From NCBI RefSeq assembly GCF_001720135.1, contig NZ_MCRJ01000025.1, positions 1 through 37,412 of the forward strand: a DNA stretch of 37,412 nt, given 5' to 3'. The notes beneath the pieces are model-generated. The model saw nothing but the letters and a program-made list of their open reading frames with translations, was not told the origin of the DNA and did no database searches. Positions 1 to 9,959 of this stretch are shown here, piece after piece (position 1 is the stretch's first letter; each line of letters opens with the position of its first letter). The DNA comes from Methylobrevis pamukkalensis. Lineage in GTDB: Bacteria; Pseudomonadota; Alphaproteobacteria; Rhizobiales; Pleomorphomonadaceae. Both the position numbers and the translations under genes were made by a program.

Positions 1-2
1 CT

Positions 3-1630
<1,628 letters not shown>

Positions 1631-1785
1631 GGGCTGGCCTCCGGTGACGCGCGACGCGCCGGTCTGGACGAGTTCCAGACTATTACCGCCGCTCGCACGC
1701 TTCGCCAATGCGTCAAAGGAGGGAGATTCGGGGGCAGGGGTGCCGCCGCTTGCGCCGCTCGTTGCGGTCGGCTAACCCGGCAGAC

Positions 1786-2256
1786 ATGGATGATCCGATC
1801 GAAATCCTCGTCGACGCCGATGCCTGTCCGGTCAAGCCGGAAATCTACAAGGTCGCCGAGCGCCATGGCCTGAAGGTGGTGATCGTCGCCAACGCGCCGA
1901 TCGCGGTTCCGCGCGACCAGGACGTGGAGCGGGTGATCGTGCCGCAGGGACCGGATGTTGCCGACGACCACATCGCCGCGCGGGCCCGGCCGGGCAGCGT
2001 CGTCGTCACCGCCGACGTCCCGCTCGCCGCGCGCTGCGTGAAGGCGGGCGCCAGCGTGATCTCGCCGACCGGCAAGCCCTTCGACGACAACTCCATCGGC
2101 ATGGCGCTCGCCACCCGCGACCTGCTCGACGAACTGCGCGGCGCCGGCATGACCACCGGCGGCCCGCCCCCCTTCGGCCCGAAAGACCGCTCCCGCTTCC
2201 TCTCCGCCCTCGACCTCGCCATCGTGCGGCTGAAGCGGAAGCGGGGGACGATGTGA
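1786..2256 (+). CDS. DUF188 (YaiI/YqxD family) protein
   Basis: A 156-residue protein matching the DUF188/YaiI/YqxD family, a PIN-like nuclease-fold group of unproven function. The N-terminus carries the family motif [11 protein letters not shown], whose two aspartates resemble the metal ligands of PIN domains. The motifs VVTADVPLA and [10 protein letters not shown] follow, and the Lys/Arg-rich tail is typical of the family. The start ATG follows shortly after the divergent fumarase, whose start lies 155 bases away, and the intervening DNA has no further gene. The frame is uninterrupted. No operon partner is evident, since the next gene begins 70 bases on with its own ribosome site. The family call is firm, but the biochemical role is unknown. 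Confidence 0.9.
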   Translation: MDDPIEILVDADACPVKPEIYKVAERHGLKVVIVANAPIAVPRDQDVERVIVPQGPDVADDHIAARARPGSVVVTADVPLAARCVKAGASVISPTGKPFDDNSIGMALATRDLLDELRGAGMTTGGPPPFGPKDRSRFLSALDLAIVRLKRKRGTM

Positions 2257-2325
2257 CGGGATTCGGGGTGGACGGTCCGATATGATCCGAAGCCGTGTTG
2301 AAGGCCCCATCGGGGAGATGCGAAT

Positions 2326-2911
2326 GTGATCGTCGGAGATGCAAGCACCTTCGCCATCGAGAGTGCGATCACGCGCGCAGTCCCGAACCTCTCTCAGATC
2401 GCTCTCGGGTATTTCGTCCTTCACGTCGGTGGGAAGGTCTACGGCGTGAAGGCGCCGCAGGCGACGATGCTCGGCTGCTCGTTTCAGGAGGTGGAGGATC
2501 GGCTGCGTCGGCGCGGAACTCATGTCCTTCCTTTCCTTGCCGCGTCGATGCCGCCTTGGTCGTGGACGCACATCTCGACGCCTTCTACAGGGATGCGCCA
2601 CGGACCGACTACTTCGGTTTGTCCAGACAGGCGTTCATCGACGCGGGTCATTCAAGCGCCGTGGCATGGGCGCCTGATGGCGACGCGGCCTTCGATGACG
2701 GAAGTCACGTTCTCCAATTCGCGTCGGCGAGAGGGTCCGGCTCGTTGCGTTCGTCAACGCAGGGACGCGCGAAGGGATGTTGGGGACGATCCGCGAAGTG
2801 TGGCTGGATGCTGGCAGCTTCTATGACGTCCTGTCGCAGTGGACGCAGCAGTTTTCTGCCGAGTTCCATTTCATGTCATGGTCCGCGCAGGCGGACCATC
2901 CACGAACCTGA
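2326..2911 (+). CDS. Imm42-type immunity protein, frame broken twice
   Basis: I recognise the N-terminus (MIVGDASTFAIESAITRA, then LGYFVLHVGGKVYGV) and the later WAPDGDAAFDDGSHVLQF as the Imm42 family. These are cytoplasmic immunity proteins that neutralise toxins of polymorphic toxin systems. The reading frame passes through all three frames. One base is missing near 2547 (GCGTCGATG for GCGTCGGATG) and one near 2721 (TTCGCGTC for TTCGGCGTC). Repair gives about 195 residues ending in WSAQADHPRT. The start is GTG at 2326 after a GGGGAG site; the ATG two bases earlier is followed at once by a stop. No toxin gene is adjacent, so this is an orphan immunity gene here. Both breaks fit the error pattern of the window, but with two breaks a real pseudogene cannot be excluded. 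The family call rests on remembered motifs. Confidence 0.7.
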
Positions 2912-2953
2912 TTTGACGGGGCCTTTCGTGGATCCTTCGCCTTCGCGAAGGAT
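2898..2953. repeat. Overlapping inverted repeats after the immunity gene
   Basis: ATCCACGAA at 2898-2906 pairs with TTCGTGGAT at 2925-2933. A second perfect stem, ATCCTTCG at 2932-2939 with CGAAGGAT at 2946-2953, shares the bases ATCC/GGAT. The two hairpins cannot form fully together. The first spans the stop codon of the Imm42 gene. The second resembles the short REP-like palindromes (CCTTCGCGAAGG core) common in alphaproteobacteria. There is no T-tract, so the element may be a repeat, a rho-independent-like end, or both. Confidence 0.55.
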
Positions 2954-3085
2954 GACATTGTCTGATATCTCCTGCCGGTAGCCGTCGTCACGCCGCCCTG
3001 TCGCAGCGAAAATTCGACGCATTCAACCCGCCGCCGGGTCCGAAAACTGCTATCCAGTGGGACACCTCCAAGGGAGAGCAGACCC

Positions 3086-4287
3086 ATGACCATCGGCGGC
3101 CGGATCGCGAGCCATCTTGTCAATCCGCTCGTGGTCGGCACCGATGCGCCGCCGATTCCTTCGGCGCAGGTATGGCTGGCGGCCTATGACAGGCAACAGG
3201 GGCCGGCGATCAATCTCTCGCAGGCGGTGCCGGGCGATCCGCCGCCGGAACTGCTGCTGGCGAAGCTGGCGGCGGCGGCCGGTGATCCGGCGTCGGCGGC
3301 CTACGGGCCGATCACCGGTGATGCGAGCCTGCGGACGGCGCTGACGGGCGAGATCGGCGCGATCTACGGCGCGGGGCCGGACCGTGGGCCGGGGCTTGGC
3401 GATGTCGCGATCACCGCCGGCTGCAACCAGGCCTTTTTTGCCTCGATCATCGCGCTGGCAAGGGCCGGCGACGAGGTGATGCTGCCGACGCCGTGGTATT
3501 TCAACCACAAGATGACGCTCGACATGCTGGGGATCGCGACCGTCGCCCTGCCGGCGCGGGCGGAGGCCGGCTTCGTGCCGAGTGTCGACGACGCGCGGGC
3601 GCGGCTTTCGGCGCGGACCCGGGCGATCGTTCTCGTCACGCCGAACAATCCGACCGGCGCGATCTATCCGCCGGCAACGATCGGCGCCTTCAAGGCGCTG
3701 TGCGACGAGGCCGGCATCACGCTCGTCCTCGACGAGACCTATCGCGACTTCCTGCCCGAGGGGCACGGCGCGCCGCATGGGCTGCTGGCCACTCCCGGAT
3801 GGCGGCGGAATTTCGTGCAGCTCTACAGCTTCTCCAAGGCCTTCGGCATTCCCGGCTACCGGCTGGGCGCGGCGGTGGGCGATGCCGCTTCATCGACGAA
3901 CTCGCCAAGGTGCTCGACTGCATGCAGATCTGCCCGCCGCGCGCGGGGCAGGCGGCGATCGCCGCGACCATGGCCGATCTCGCCGGCTATCGCCGTGGCA
4001 ACCGCGACCGGATCGCCGCGCGGGCGGAGGTGTTCGTTGCCGAGATGGCCAGGGCGCCCGGCTGGCAGGTGACGTCGATCGGCGCCTATTTTGCCTATGT
4101 CCGCCATCCGCTGGCGGCGGCGTCGGCCGAGGTTGCCGAACGGCTGGCGCGCGAGGCCGGCGTATTGTGCCTGCCGGGAAGCTGGTTCGGACCGGGGCAG
4201 GAGGACCACCTGCGCTTTGCCTTCGCCAATGTGCGCGCCGAGGCGCTGAACGGGCTGGCCGGGCGGCTGGCGGCGATCTCGGGCTGA
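3086..4287 (+). CDS. Class I/II PLP aminotransferase, frame broken once
   Basis: A fold-type I pyridoxal-phosphate aminotransferase of about 400 residues after repair. Diagnostic motifs are TPNNPTGAIYPP (substrate and PLP contacts), LVLDETYRDFL (the Asp/Tyr pair near the cofactor) and YSFSKAFGIPGYRLG, whose lysine forms the internal aldimine. The ATG at 3086 follows AGGGAG at 3071-3076. The frame breaks near 3886: GATGCCGCTTC should read GATGCCCGCTTC, restoring VGDARFIDELAKVLDC. The second part then runs to 4287. The amino-acid substrate cannot be read from the sequence; relatives are annotated as generic aspartate/tyrosine/aromatic aminotransferases. The next gene converges from the other strand only four bases away, so the two share an end region. 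Confidence 0.9.
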
Positions 4288-4291
4288 CGGG

Positions 4292-5068
4292 TCAGTTGCC
4301 GCGGGCGGCGATGATCACCTCGACGCCGGCGGCTTCCAGCATCTTGGCGTCGTTGTCGGCGAGGCCGTCGTCGGTGATCAGCTTGCCGATGCGGGTCAGC
4401 GGATAGACGACGTGGCGGGCGCGGATCGCGAACTTGCGGCTGTCGGCCAGCACGATCACCTCGTCGGTGCAGCCGAGCAGGGCCTCGACGCTGCGGGCCA
4501 GCAGCGGATGCGATTCCATCACGCCCGACGGGCCGATCCCCTGCGCACCGATGAAGAATTTCGATCCGTAGAAGGCCGGCGGCTCCACCGGCATGGTCTG
4601 GATGATGCCCGGTTCGCGGTGAAGGTCGCCGCCGGCGACCATGAGCTGGCAGGTGCCGTGCTCGCCAAGCCAGGCGGCCAGCGGCATCGAGTTGGTGAAG
4701 ATCCGGAGACTGCGGCGGGCCAGCCGCATGCCGAACAGGAAGCAGGTGCTGCCGCCGTGGATGATGATCGAATCGCCGTCACGGCAGAGCCGCTCGGCCT
4801 CGCGGGCGATCGCCCGCTTGGCGTCCACGGCGAGGACGCGGTTCTCGTCGAAGGGCGCGGCCGACTGGCGTTCGGTGGCCCCGCCGGCCTCGGTCGAGGC
4901 CACCCCGCCGAACACCTTGCGGACGTCGCCGGCCTCGTTGAGCTTGTCGATGTCGCGGCGCACGGTGGCGGGCGAGGCGTCGAGCAGGTCGACGAGATCC
5001 TTCACCGACACGAAGGATCGGTCGCGCAGTGCTTCCCGGATCTTCTGGTGACGCTGGTTGCCGCCCAC
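4292..5068 (-). CDS. DeoR/GlpR family transcriptional regulator
   Basis: A 258-residue DeoR-family regulator. The N-terminal winged helix-turn-helix is at about residues 20-46 (VKDLVDLLDASPATVRRDID). The C-terminal sugar-phosphate sensor domain shows IIIHGGSTCF and DEVIVLADSRKF. Such proteins usually repress carbohydrate or polyol catabolic operons until a phosphorylated intermediate binds. It is divergent from the EltD-like dehydrogenase/GMC oxidase pair that starts at 5308, making that operon the likeliest target. Two TTTCG direct repeats at 5162-5175 in the shared upstream region are a candidate operator. The frame is intact. The start at 5068 (MGGNQRHQKIREALRD) matches the family N-terminus. 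Confidence 0.9.
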   Translation of the reverse strand: MGGNQRHQKIREALRDRSFVSVKDLVDLLDASPATVRRDIDKLNEAGDVRKVFGGVASTEAGGATERQSAAPFDENRVLAVDAKRAIAREAERLCRDGDSIIIHGGSTCFLFGMRLARRSLRIFTNSMPLAAWLGEHGTCQLMVAGGDLHREPGIIQTMPVEPPAFYGSKFFIGAQGIGPSGVMESHPLLARSVEALLGCTDEVIVLADSRKFAIRARHVVYPLTRIGKLITDDGLADNDAKMLEAAGVEVIIAARGN

Positions 5069-5161
5069 GCTTCTGCCCCGTGCTCATCCTGATGCAGACT
5101 ACGCATCGGCGTGATCACTTGCAATCATTCCTCATGCTGCGCTGCGGCCGGAACCGCCGGA

Positions 5162-5175
5162 TTTCGGGGCTTTCG
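5162..5175. promoter_or_regulatory. Candidate DeoR operator (TTTCG direct repeats)
   Basis: Two TTTCG units start at 5162 and 5171, nine bases apart, between the divergent DeoR regulator and the polyol dehydrogenase. Direct TTTCG-type repeats are known operators for some GlpR/DeoR proteins. This is inferred from position and repeat spacing only. Confidence 0.25.
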
Positions 5176-5307
5176 CGCAGGCGGTCATAAAAGTAGAAGC
5201 GCGCGCGGGTTTGATCGTAGTCGCTCGCTGGCCCTCAAACTAGGCTCGTGGGCCACGGTCGGCGCGTGCCCGCGCCCGGCCCCCGCATCGTCTGCCTGGA
5301 GGGGCTC

Positions 5308-6403
5308 ATGGACAGCCGCAATTACAAGATGACGGCCGTGGTCTGCCACGGCCCGCGCGATTACCGGGTCGAACTCGTCGGCCGGCCGGTGGCCGGTCCG
5401 CGCGAACTGGTCATCCGCGTCGCGGCCTGCGGCATCTGCGCCGGCGACTGCAAATGCTGGGCCGGGGCGCCGATGTTCTGGGGCGGGGCGAACCCTTACG
5501 TGAAGCCGCCGGTGATCCCCGGCCACGAGTTCTTCGGCTTCGTCGAGGACATGGGCGAGGGCGCGGCCGACCACTTCGGGGTCGCCGTCGGCGACATGGT
5601 GATCGCCGAGCAGATCGTGCCCTGCGAGCGCTGCCGCTTCTGCCGCTCCGGGAAATACTGGATGTGCGAGACGCACAACATCTTCGGCTTCCAGCGGCAG
5701 GTGGCCGACGGCGGCATGGCCGAGTTCATGAAGTTTCCGGCCAATGCCATCGTCCACAAGATCCCGAAGGAGATGCCGCTCGAGGATGCGGCGGTGATCG
5801 AGCCGCTGGCCTGCGCGGTCCACACCGTGCGGCGCGGCGACATCGATCTCGACGACGTGGTGGTGATCGCCGGCGCGGCCCGCTCGGCCTGCTGATGACG
5901 CAGGTCGCCCGGCTGAAGACGCGAGGAAACTCGTCGTCGTCGACATGGTGCCGGAGCGGCTGGAGCTTGCCCGCGGCTACGGCGCCGACGTCACCATCAA
6001 TGCGGCCACGGAAGACGCGGTCGCCATCGTGCGCGACATGACGGGGGGCTATGGCTGCGACGTCTACATTGAGAACACCGGTCATCCGAGCGGGGTGACG
6101 CAGGGCCTGCAGATGATCCGCAAGCTCGGCCGCTTCGTCGAATTCTCGGTCTTCGGCTCGGAGACCACCGCCGACTGGTCGATCATCGGCGACCGCAAGG
6201 AACTCGACATCCGCGGCGCCCATCTCGGGCCCTACTGCTACCCGATCGCCATCGACCTGCTGACCCGCGGCCTTGCGACCTCGAATGGCATCGTCACCCA
6301 CGGCTACGCGCTGGAGGAATGGGAAACGGCGCTCGCGGTCGCCAATTCGCTCGACTCGGTGAAGGTGCTGATGCGGCCGGGCTTTCGGGGCAACGCCGCA
6401 TGA
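5308..6403 (+). CDS. EltD-like zinc polyol dehydrogenase (erythritol/L-threitol type), frame broken twice
   Basis: A medium-chain zinc alcohol dehydrogenase, about 365 residues after repair. The catalytic zinc site is seen in GICAGDCKCW and PGHEFFGF, and the structural zinc cysteines in PCERCRFCRSGKYWMC. Several segments (MTAVVCHGPRDYR, GGYGCDVYIENTGH, DWSIIGDRKELDIRGAHLGP) resemble the erythritol/L-threitol dehydrogenase EltD of Mycobacterium as I remember it. A C4 polyol substrate is therefore plausible but unproven. The start ATG at 5308 follows GGAGGGG; the longer upstream extension is unlike the family. Two bases are missing: near 5878 (GCGGCCCGC for GCGGGCCCGC, restoring the nucleotide-binding GAGPLG) and near 5922 (ACGCGAGG for ACGCCGAGG). 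The stop overlaps the start of the GMC gene as ATGA, so the two are translationally coupled. Confidence 0.88.
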
Positions 6404-8013
6404 GCGACTGGGACTACGTGATCGCGGGCGGCGGCTCGGCGGCCTGTGTCGCGGCGATGCGGCTCGTGCGCGATCACGGCCAGCGGGTGCTGATCGTCGA
6501 GCGCGGCCCGGCAAGCACCGCCCGGATCATGCGCATGCCGGCGGGCTACCTGAAGTATCTCGGCCGCGAGGACTATCTGGAGATGCACGAGACCGTGGCG
6601 CAGGAGCGCCTCGGCGGCCGGGCGCCGATCGTGCCGCAGGCGCGTGCGCTCGGCGGCGGCAGCGCGGTCAACGCCATGGTCTACATGCGCGGCCAGAAGG
6701 AGGACTACGACGGCTGGGATGCGCTGCTCGGCGGCGGGGCCGGCTGGTCCTACGCCGACCTGCTTCCGCATTTCCGGGGGCTGGAGAAGAACGAGCGCTT
6801 CAACGACGCCTTCCACGGCATCTGTGGCTCGCTGATGGTGTCCGATCCCGGCAGTCTCTGCGACACGACGCGCAACTTCATCCTCGCCGCACAAGGTGCA
6901 GGCATCGCCTGGAACCCCGACTTCAACGGCGCCCGCCAGGCCGGTGTCGGCATCATGCAGCACACCATGGGCCGGGTGAACGGCCGGATGGAGCGCTGCG
7001 ACGCGGTGCGGGCCTTCCTCGATCCGCTGCGCGGCGATCCGCGCCTCGGCATCGTCACCGGCGCGCGGGTCGACCGGGTGGTGATCGAGAAGGGACGGGC
7101 GGTCGGCCTCGACTACATGGCGGACGGCAAGATGCACCGGGTCCGGGCGGGGCGCGAGGTGCTGGTTGCCGCCGGCACCTACAACACGGCCAAGCTGCTG
7201 ATGCTCTCCGGCATCGGCCCGGCCGATCATCTGCGTGATCATGGTCTTGCTGTCGCCGCCGACCTGCCGGGCGTCGGCGCCCGCCTGCAGGATCATCACG
7301 AGGTGCCGGTGATCGCGACCACGAAGGGGCCGAGCGGCTATTTCGGACAGGACCGCGGCTGGAACATGATCCGCAACGGCCTGCAGTATCTCCTGTTCGG
7401 TACCGGCCCTGTTTCGACGACGGGCATCGAATCCTGCCTGTTCTACGATCCGGACGGGGGCGAGCGGCCGACGGTGCAACTCTACTGCGCGCCGATCGTC
7501 TATCTCGACCGCGACGTGTCCGACGCGCGGCCGACCCACGGCGTCACCTTCACCTCCTGCCTGTTGCGGCCGAAGGCGCGGGGCAGCGTGCGCCTGCGCT
7601 CGGCCGACCCAGCGGCCAAGCCGCTGGTGGACAGCAACTTCTTCGGCGACGAGGACGACCTGCGCCTGACCGTCGCCTCGATGCGCTTTGCCCGGAAGCT
7701 GATGAAGACCGCGCCCTTCGACACGGTGATCGCCGGCGAACTTCTGCCCGGCCGCGACGCCGACGACGAGGCCGCGCTCGCCCGTTTCTGCGGCCGCACG
7801 GTCAAGACCAACTACCATCCGGTCGGCTCGGCGCCGATGGGACCGGACGGCGATCCGCTGGCCGTTCTCGACGCCCAGCTGAAGGTGCGCGGCGTGGACG
7901 GCCTGCGGGTGATCGACTGTTCGGCGATGCCGGCGATCCCGTCCGGCAACACCAACGCGCCGGTGATGGCGCTCGCCAGCCGGGCTGCGGACCTGATCGC
8001 CGAGGATCTATGA
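6400..8013 (+). CDS. GMC family FAD-dependent oxidoreductase
   Basis: A 537-residue flavoprotein of the glucose-methanol-choline family. The FAD-binding N-terminus reads VIAGGGSAACVAA, where the common form is GGGSAGC, followed by LIVERGP. The flavin-loop motif is ALGGGSAVNAMVYMRG. The family signature SGIGPADHL and the C-terminal active-site region NYHPVGSAPMG...NTNAP give the usual His/Asn pair. It oxidises an alcohol group, passing electrons to oxygen or a quinone/cytochrome acceptor; the substrate is unknown. The start at 6400 overlaps the dehydrogenase stop by four bases, so the two enzymes probably act on one pathway, for example successive oxidations of a polyol or sugar alcohol. The frame is intact and there is no clear signal peptide, so it is likely cytoplasmic. 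Confidence 0.92.
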   Translation: MSDWDYVIAGGGSAACVAAMRLVRDHGQRVLIVERGPASTARIMRMPAGYLKYLGREDYLEMHETVAQERLGGRAPIVPQARALGGGSAVNAMVYMRGQKEDYDGWDALLGGGAGWSYADLLPHFRGLEKNERFNDAFHGICGSLMVSDPGSLCDTTRNFILAAQGAGIAWNPDFNGARQAGVGIMQHTMGRVNGRMERCDAVRAFLDPLRGDPRLGIVTGARVDRVVIEKGRAVGLDYMADGKMHRVRAGREVLVAAGTYNTAKLLMLSGIGPADHLRDHGLAVAADLPGVGARLQDHHEVPVIATTKGPSGYFGQDRGWNMIRNGLQYLLFGTGPVSTTGIESCLFYDPDGGERPTVQLYCAPIVYLDRDVSDARPTHGVTFTSCLLRPKARGSVRLRSADPAAKPLVDSNFFGDEDDLRLTVASMRFARKLMKTAPFDTVIAGELLPGRDADDEAALARFCGRTVKTNYHPVGSAPMGPDGDPLAVLDAQLKVRGVDGLRVIDCSAMPAIPSGNTNAPVMALASRAADLIAEDL

Positions 8014-8103
8014 TCATGGCGTCACGATTTCCGCTGTTTTTGATCATTCCAATGTGCGGGCATGAGCAGGTTGATCAATGTATGTCATCATCCTGCATTT
8101 CAC

Positions 8104-8122
8104 TTGACTAAAATCGATTTAG
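8104..8122 (+). promoter_or_regulatory. Possible promoter/operator upstream of AraC gene
   Basis: The AT-rich stretch contains TTGACT (8104-8109) overlapping an imperfect palindrome CTAAAATCGATTTAG (8108-8122), about 160 bases before the AraC-type gene. It stands out from the GC-rich background. No convincing -10 hexamer is visible at the right distance, so the call is weak. Confidence 0.25.
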
Positions 8123-8281
8123 CAAGGAAGCTGCCTGCGTCAGAAAAATCATCCGGTCCTGCCTGCCTGTGCCGATTCTTGGGCGCGGTGTCCGCGATCC
8201 GTCGCGCGACAGTCGGGGGTTCGAGATGTCCGGTGGCGCAACGACGCCGCATGGAAAAGAAAAACGATCCGGGAGGCTGCC

Positions 8282-9207
8282 GTGGGACTTCACAAGAAGA
8301 TCGCGCCGGATTTCGAGGTGATCGTCTGCGCTCCATCGGAGTCGTTCCGGTGGAACGTGCACGATTACCCGCATCATCTCGCCAAGTGGCACTATCACCC
8401 TGAATTCGAGCTGCATCTCATCCAGTCGTCGTCCGGCAAGATGATGATCGGCGACTACATCGGCGATTTTGCCGCCGGTACCCTGGTGCTGACCGGGCCG
8501 GACCTGCCGCACAACTGGGTGAGCGAGGTTCCGAGGGGCACGCTGGTGCCCAACCGGGACATGCTGATCCAGTTCGGCGACGAGTTCGCGCGCAAGGTGG
8601 TGGAGCTTTCGCCGGAACTCGAGGAACTGGAGGATCTGTTCCGCGACGCGGTGCTCGGCATCGAGTTCACCGGCGCGACGGCGGAGTTCGGTCGCAGGCT
8701 GCTGCGCGAGATCGGCGAGGCGCATGGCGCCGACCGGCTCCTGCTGTTCCTGCGGCTGATGACGGGCCTTGCCCGCGACCGGCGTGACCGGCGGCTCCTG
8801 TCGCGGCGCGCGGCGGCGCCGGTGGGGCCGCGGCACGGCTCCGAGAAGCTCGAGATCGCCATGGGCCACATCCTGGAGAATTTCACCGGCGAGATCAGCC
8901 TGACCCAGGTGGCCAAACTGTGCCGGATGGAGCCGAGCGCCTTCTCGCGCTTCTTCAAGAAGCAGACCGGGCATACCTTCGCGCGCTACGTCAACCGCAC
9001 CCGCGTCTATGCCGCCTGCAATCTCCTGACCCACACCGAACGGCCGGTGACGGAGATCTGCTTCGAAGTCGGCTACAACAACATCGCCAACTTCAACCGG
9101 CAGTTCGCCCAGGTCTGCGGTGTCTCGCCGTCGCTCTACCGGCGCGAGGCACGGCGGGTCGCAGCCGCACGCCGACCCCGCTTACGGGTGAACCCGCGCG
9201 GGTCTGA
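8282..9207 (+). CDS. AraC family transcriptional regulator, end probably frameshifted
   Basis: The N-terminus is a cupin-like sensing domain (WHYHPEFELHLIQ, LVLTGPDLPHNW). The C-terminus has the double helix-turn-helix of AraC proteins (ISLTQVAKLCRMEPSAFSRF, then VTEICFEVGYNNIANFNRQF and GVSPSLYRRE). GTG at 8282 follows GGGAGG. The frame stays open to 9550, giving a 422-residue protein whose last 120 residues are low-complexity and overlap a DUF2892 gene and a strong hairpin at 9239-9276. A single missing base between about 9150 and 9190 would end the protein at 9207 (tail TPLTGEPARV, about 308 residues), the family's normal size, so I give that end. It lies after the polyol dehydrogenase/GMC pair on the same strand and may control it, but the 268-base gap suggests its own transcription. 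Confidence 0.82.
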
Positions 9208-9238
9208 GCGAAGTTCGTCATCGCCTCGATCACTCGAT

Positions 9239-9276
9239 GCATCGGCCGCGGCTCCTGACGGATCCGCGGCCGATGC
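9239..9276. terminator. Strong hairpin between convergent AraC and DUF2892 genes
   Basis: GCATCGGCCGCGG (9239-9251) pairs perfectly with CCGCGGCCGATGC (9264-9276) around a 12-base loop. It lies where the AraC gene and the opposite-strand DUF2892 gene converge, so it could end transcripts from both sides. No T-tract follows. Confidence 0.6.
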
Positions 9277-9346
9277 CGTTCCGGGCGGCGCGTGGATTGC
9301 GGGGCGCGCCGGCCGGAAGGGGAATCAGGCAGCCAAGGGTCGTCCG

Positions 9347-9565
9347 TTACCGGCCGGTGTTGAGACCGAACAGGCGGTAGGCGGGACAGGTGCGCAGCAG
9401 GCCGGTCAGCAGCATGACGACGCCGACGCCGGCGATGAGCCACTTCCACGGTCCGAGCCCGGCGACGAGCGGCAGCCCGGCCAGCGGCGGGAGGAGGGCG
9501 ATCGCAAGCAGGACCAGTCCTGCCACGATGCGAATCAGCCGATCGAGTGATCCGACGTTCTGCAT
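9347..9565 (-). CDS. DUF2892 small membrane protein
   Basis: A 72-residue protein starting MQNVGSLDRLIRIVAG, the standard opening of DUF2892 proteins, the membrane domain also found at the end of the rhodanese YgaP. Two hydrophobic helices (about residues 10-30 and 38-58) are followed by RTCPAYRLFGLNTGR, whose Cys-Pro is conserved in the family. The ATG at 9565 has GGAG upstream; a longer start at 9583 (MATEIP) is less well placed. It is divergent from a second DUF2892 gene at 9748 and shares an AT-rich control region with it, suggesting joint regulation. The function of free-standing DUF2892 proteins is unknown; links to sulfane sulfur or membrane stress are suggestive only. Confidence 0.85.
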   Translation of the reverse strand: MQNVGSLDRLIRIVAGLVLLAIALLPPLAGLPLVAGLGPWKWLIAGVGVVMLLTGLLRTCPAYRLFGLNTGR

Positions 9566-9617
9566 GGGAATCTCCGTTGCCATCGAGGGGCACCGAACGA
9601 ATCCCTGAATTCTGAAC

Positions 9618-9638
9618 ATTAGTAAATACTGAAATATA
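9618..9638. promoter_or_regulatory. AT-rich operator-like element (left)
   Basis: ATTAGTAAATACTGAAATAT contains the inverted repeat AGTA-AA-TACT (9621-9630). The heptamer TTAGTAA (9619-9625) recurs in reverse as TTACTAA at 9724-9730. It is strikingly AT-rich against its surroundings and lies about 55 bases before the leftward DUF2892 start. It is a probable regulator site or leftward promoter; the binding protein is not encoded nearby. Confidence 0.4.
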
Positions 9639-9690
9639 CGGATGGCGCGGGCGGTGACGCGCTCTGCCTCGCGACAAACCCTTATGCCGC

Positions 9691-9718
9691 TTGCATCCGG
9701 CGCGCGTTTGTTTATATC
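9691..9718 (+). promoter_or_regulatory. Candidate sigma-70-type promoter for DUF2892-RND operon
   Basis: TTGCAT (9691-9696) and TATATC (9713-9718) are separated by 16 bases, placing transcription start around 9725, close to the second TTACTAA element. A repressor bound there would block initiation. Based on hexamer similarity and position. Confidence 0.4.
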
Positions 9719-9720
9719 CG

Positions 9721-9736
9721 CAATTACTAAATTAAT
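9721..9736. promoter_or_regulatory. AT-rich operator-like element (right)
   Basis: CAATTACTAAATTAAT holds TTACTAA (9724-9730), the reverse complement of the heptamer at 9619-9625, and an AATT-ACTA-AATT inverted repeat (9722-9733). It sits directly before the GGAG ribosome site (9737-9740) of the rightward DUF2892 gene and just after the candidate -10 box, as expected for a repressor site. Confidence 0.38.
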
Positions 9737-9747
9737 GGAGTCATCCG

Positions 9748-9948
9748 ATGTCACTTGATCGCGCGATGTTCGCATTTGCCGGCGCCATGGTCCTCGTGTC
9801 GGTGCTGCTCACGATTCTGGTTTCGCCGCATTTCGTGTGGCTCACCGTCTTCGTCGGGCTGAACATGCTGCAGTCCGCCTTCACCGGCTTCTGCCCCGCC
9901 GCCATGCTGTTGCGCCGTCTCGGGGTGAAGCCGGGCACGGCCTTCTGA
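9748..9948 (+). CDS. DUF2892 family small membrane protein
   Basis: A 66-residue, two-helix membrane protein of the DUF2892/YgaP transmembrane type. Helices lie at about residues 7-26 and 29-46, followed by the family hallmark TGFCPAAMLLRRLGVKPG. GGAG at 9737-9740 precedes the ATG. It is 11 bases upstream of the RND adaptor gene and so is the first gene of an efflux operon. It is only distantly similar to the leftward DUF2892 protein at 9347-9565, so this is not a recent duplication. A role as a small accessory or sulfur-relay membrane component of the efflux unit is an inference from context. Confidence 0.82.
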   Translation: MSLDRAMFAFAGAMVLVSVLLTILVSPHFVWLTVFVGLNMLQSAFTGFCPAAMLLRRLGVKPGTAF

Positions 9949-9959
9949 GGGATCGATCC

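Noticed and set aside
6304-7818. A 504-codon open frame antisense to the GMC oxidoreductase
   Set aside because: The sense frame has full GMC motifs; the antisense product lacks any.
9256-9550. A novel C-terminal domain on the AraC regulator
   Set aside because: The segment is Gly/Asp/Gln-rich, overlaps an opposing real gene and a terminator-like hairpin, and is better explained by a missing base.
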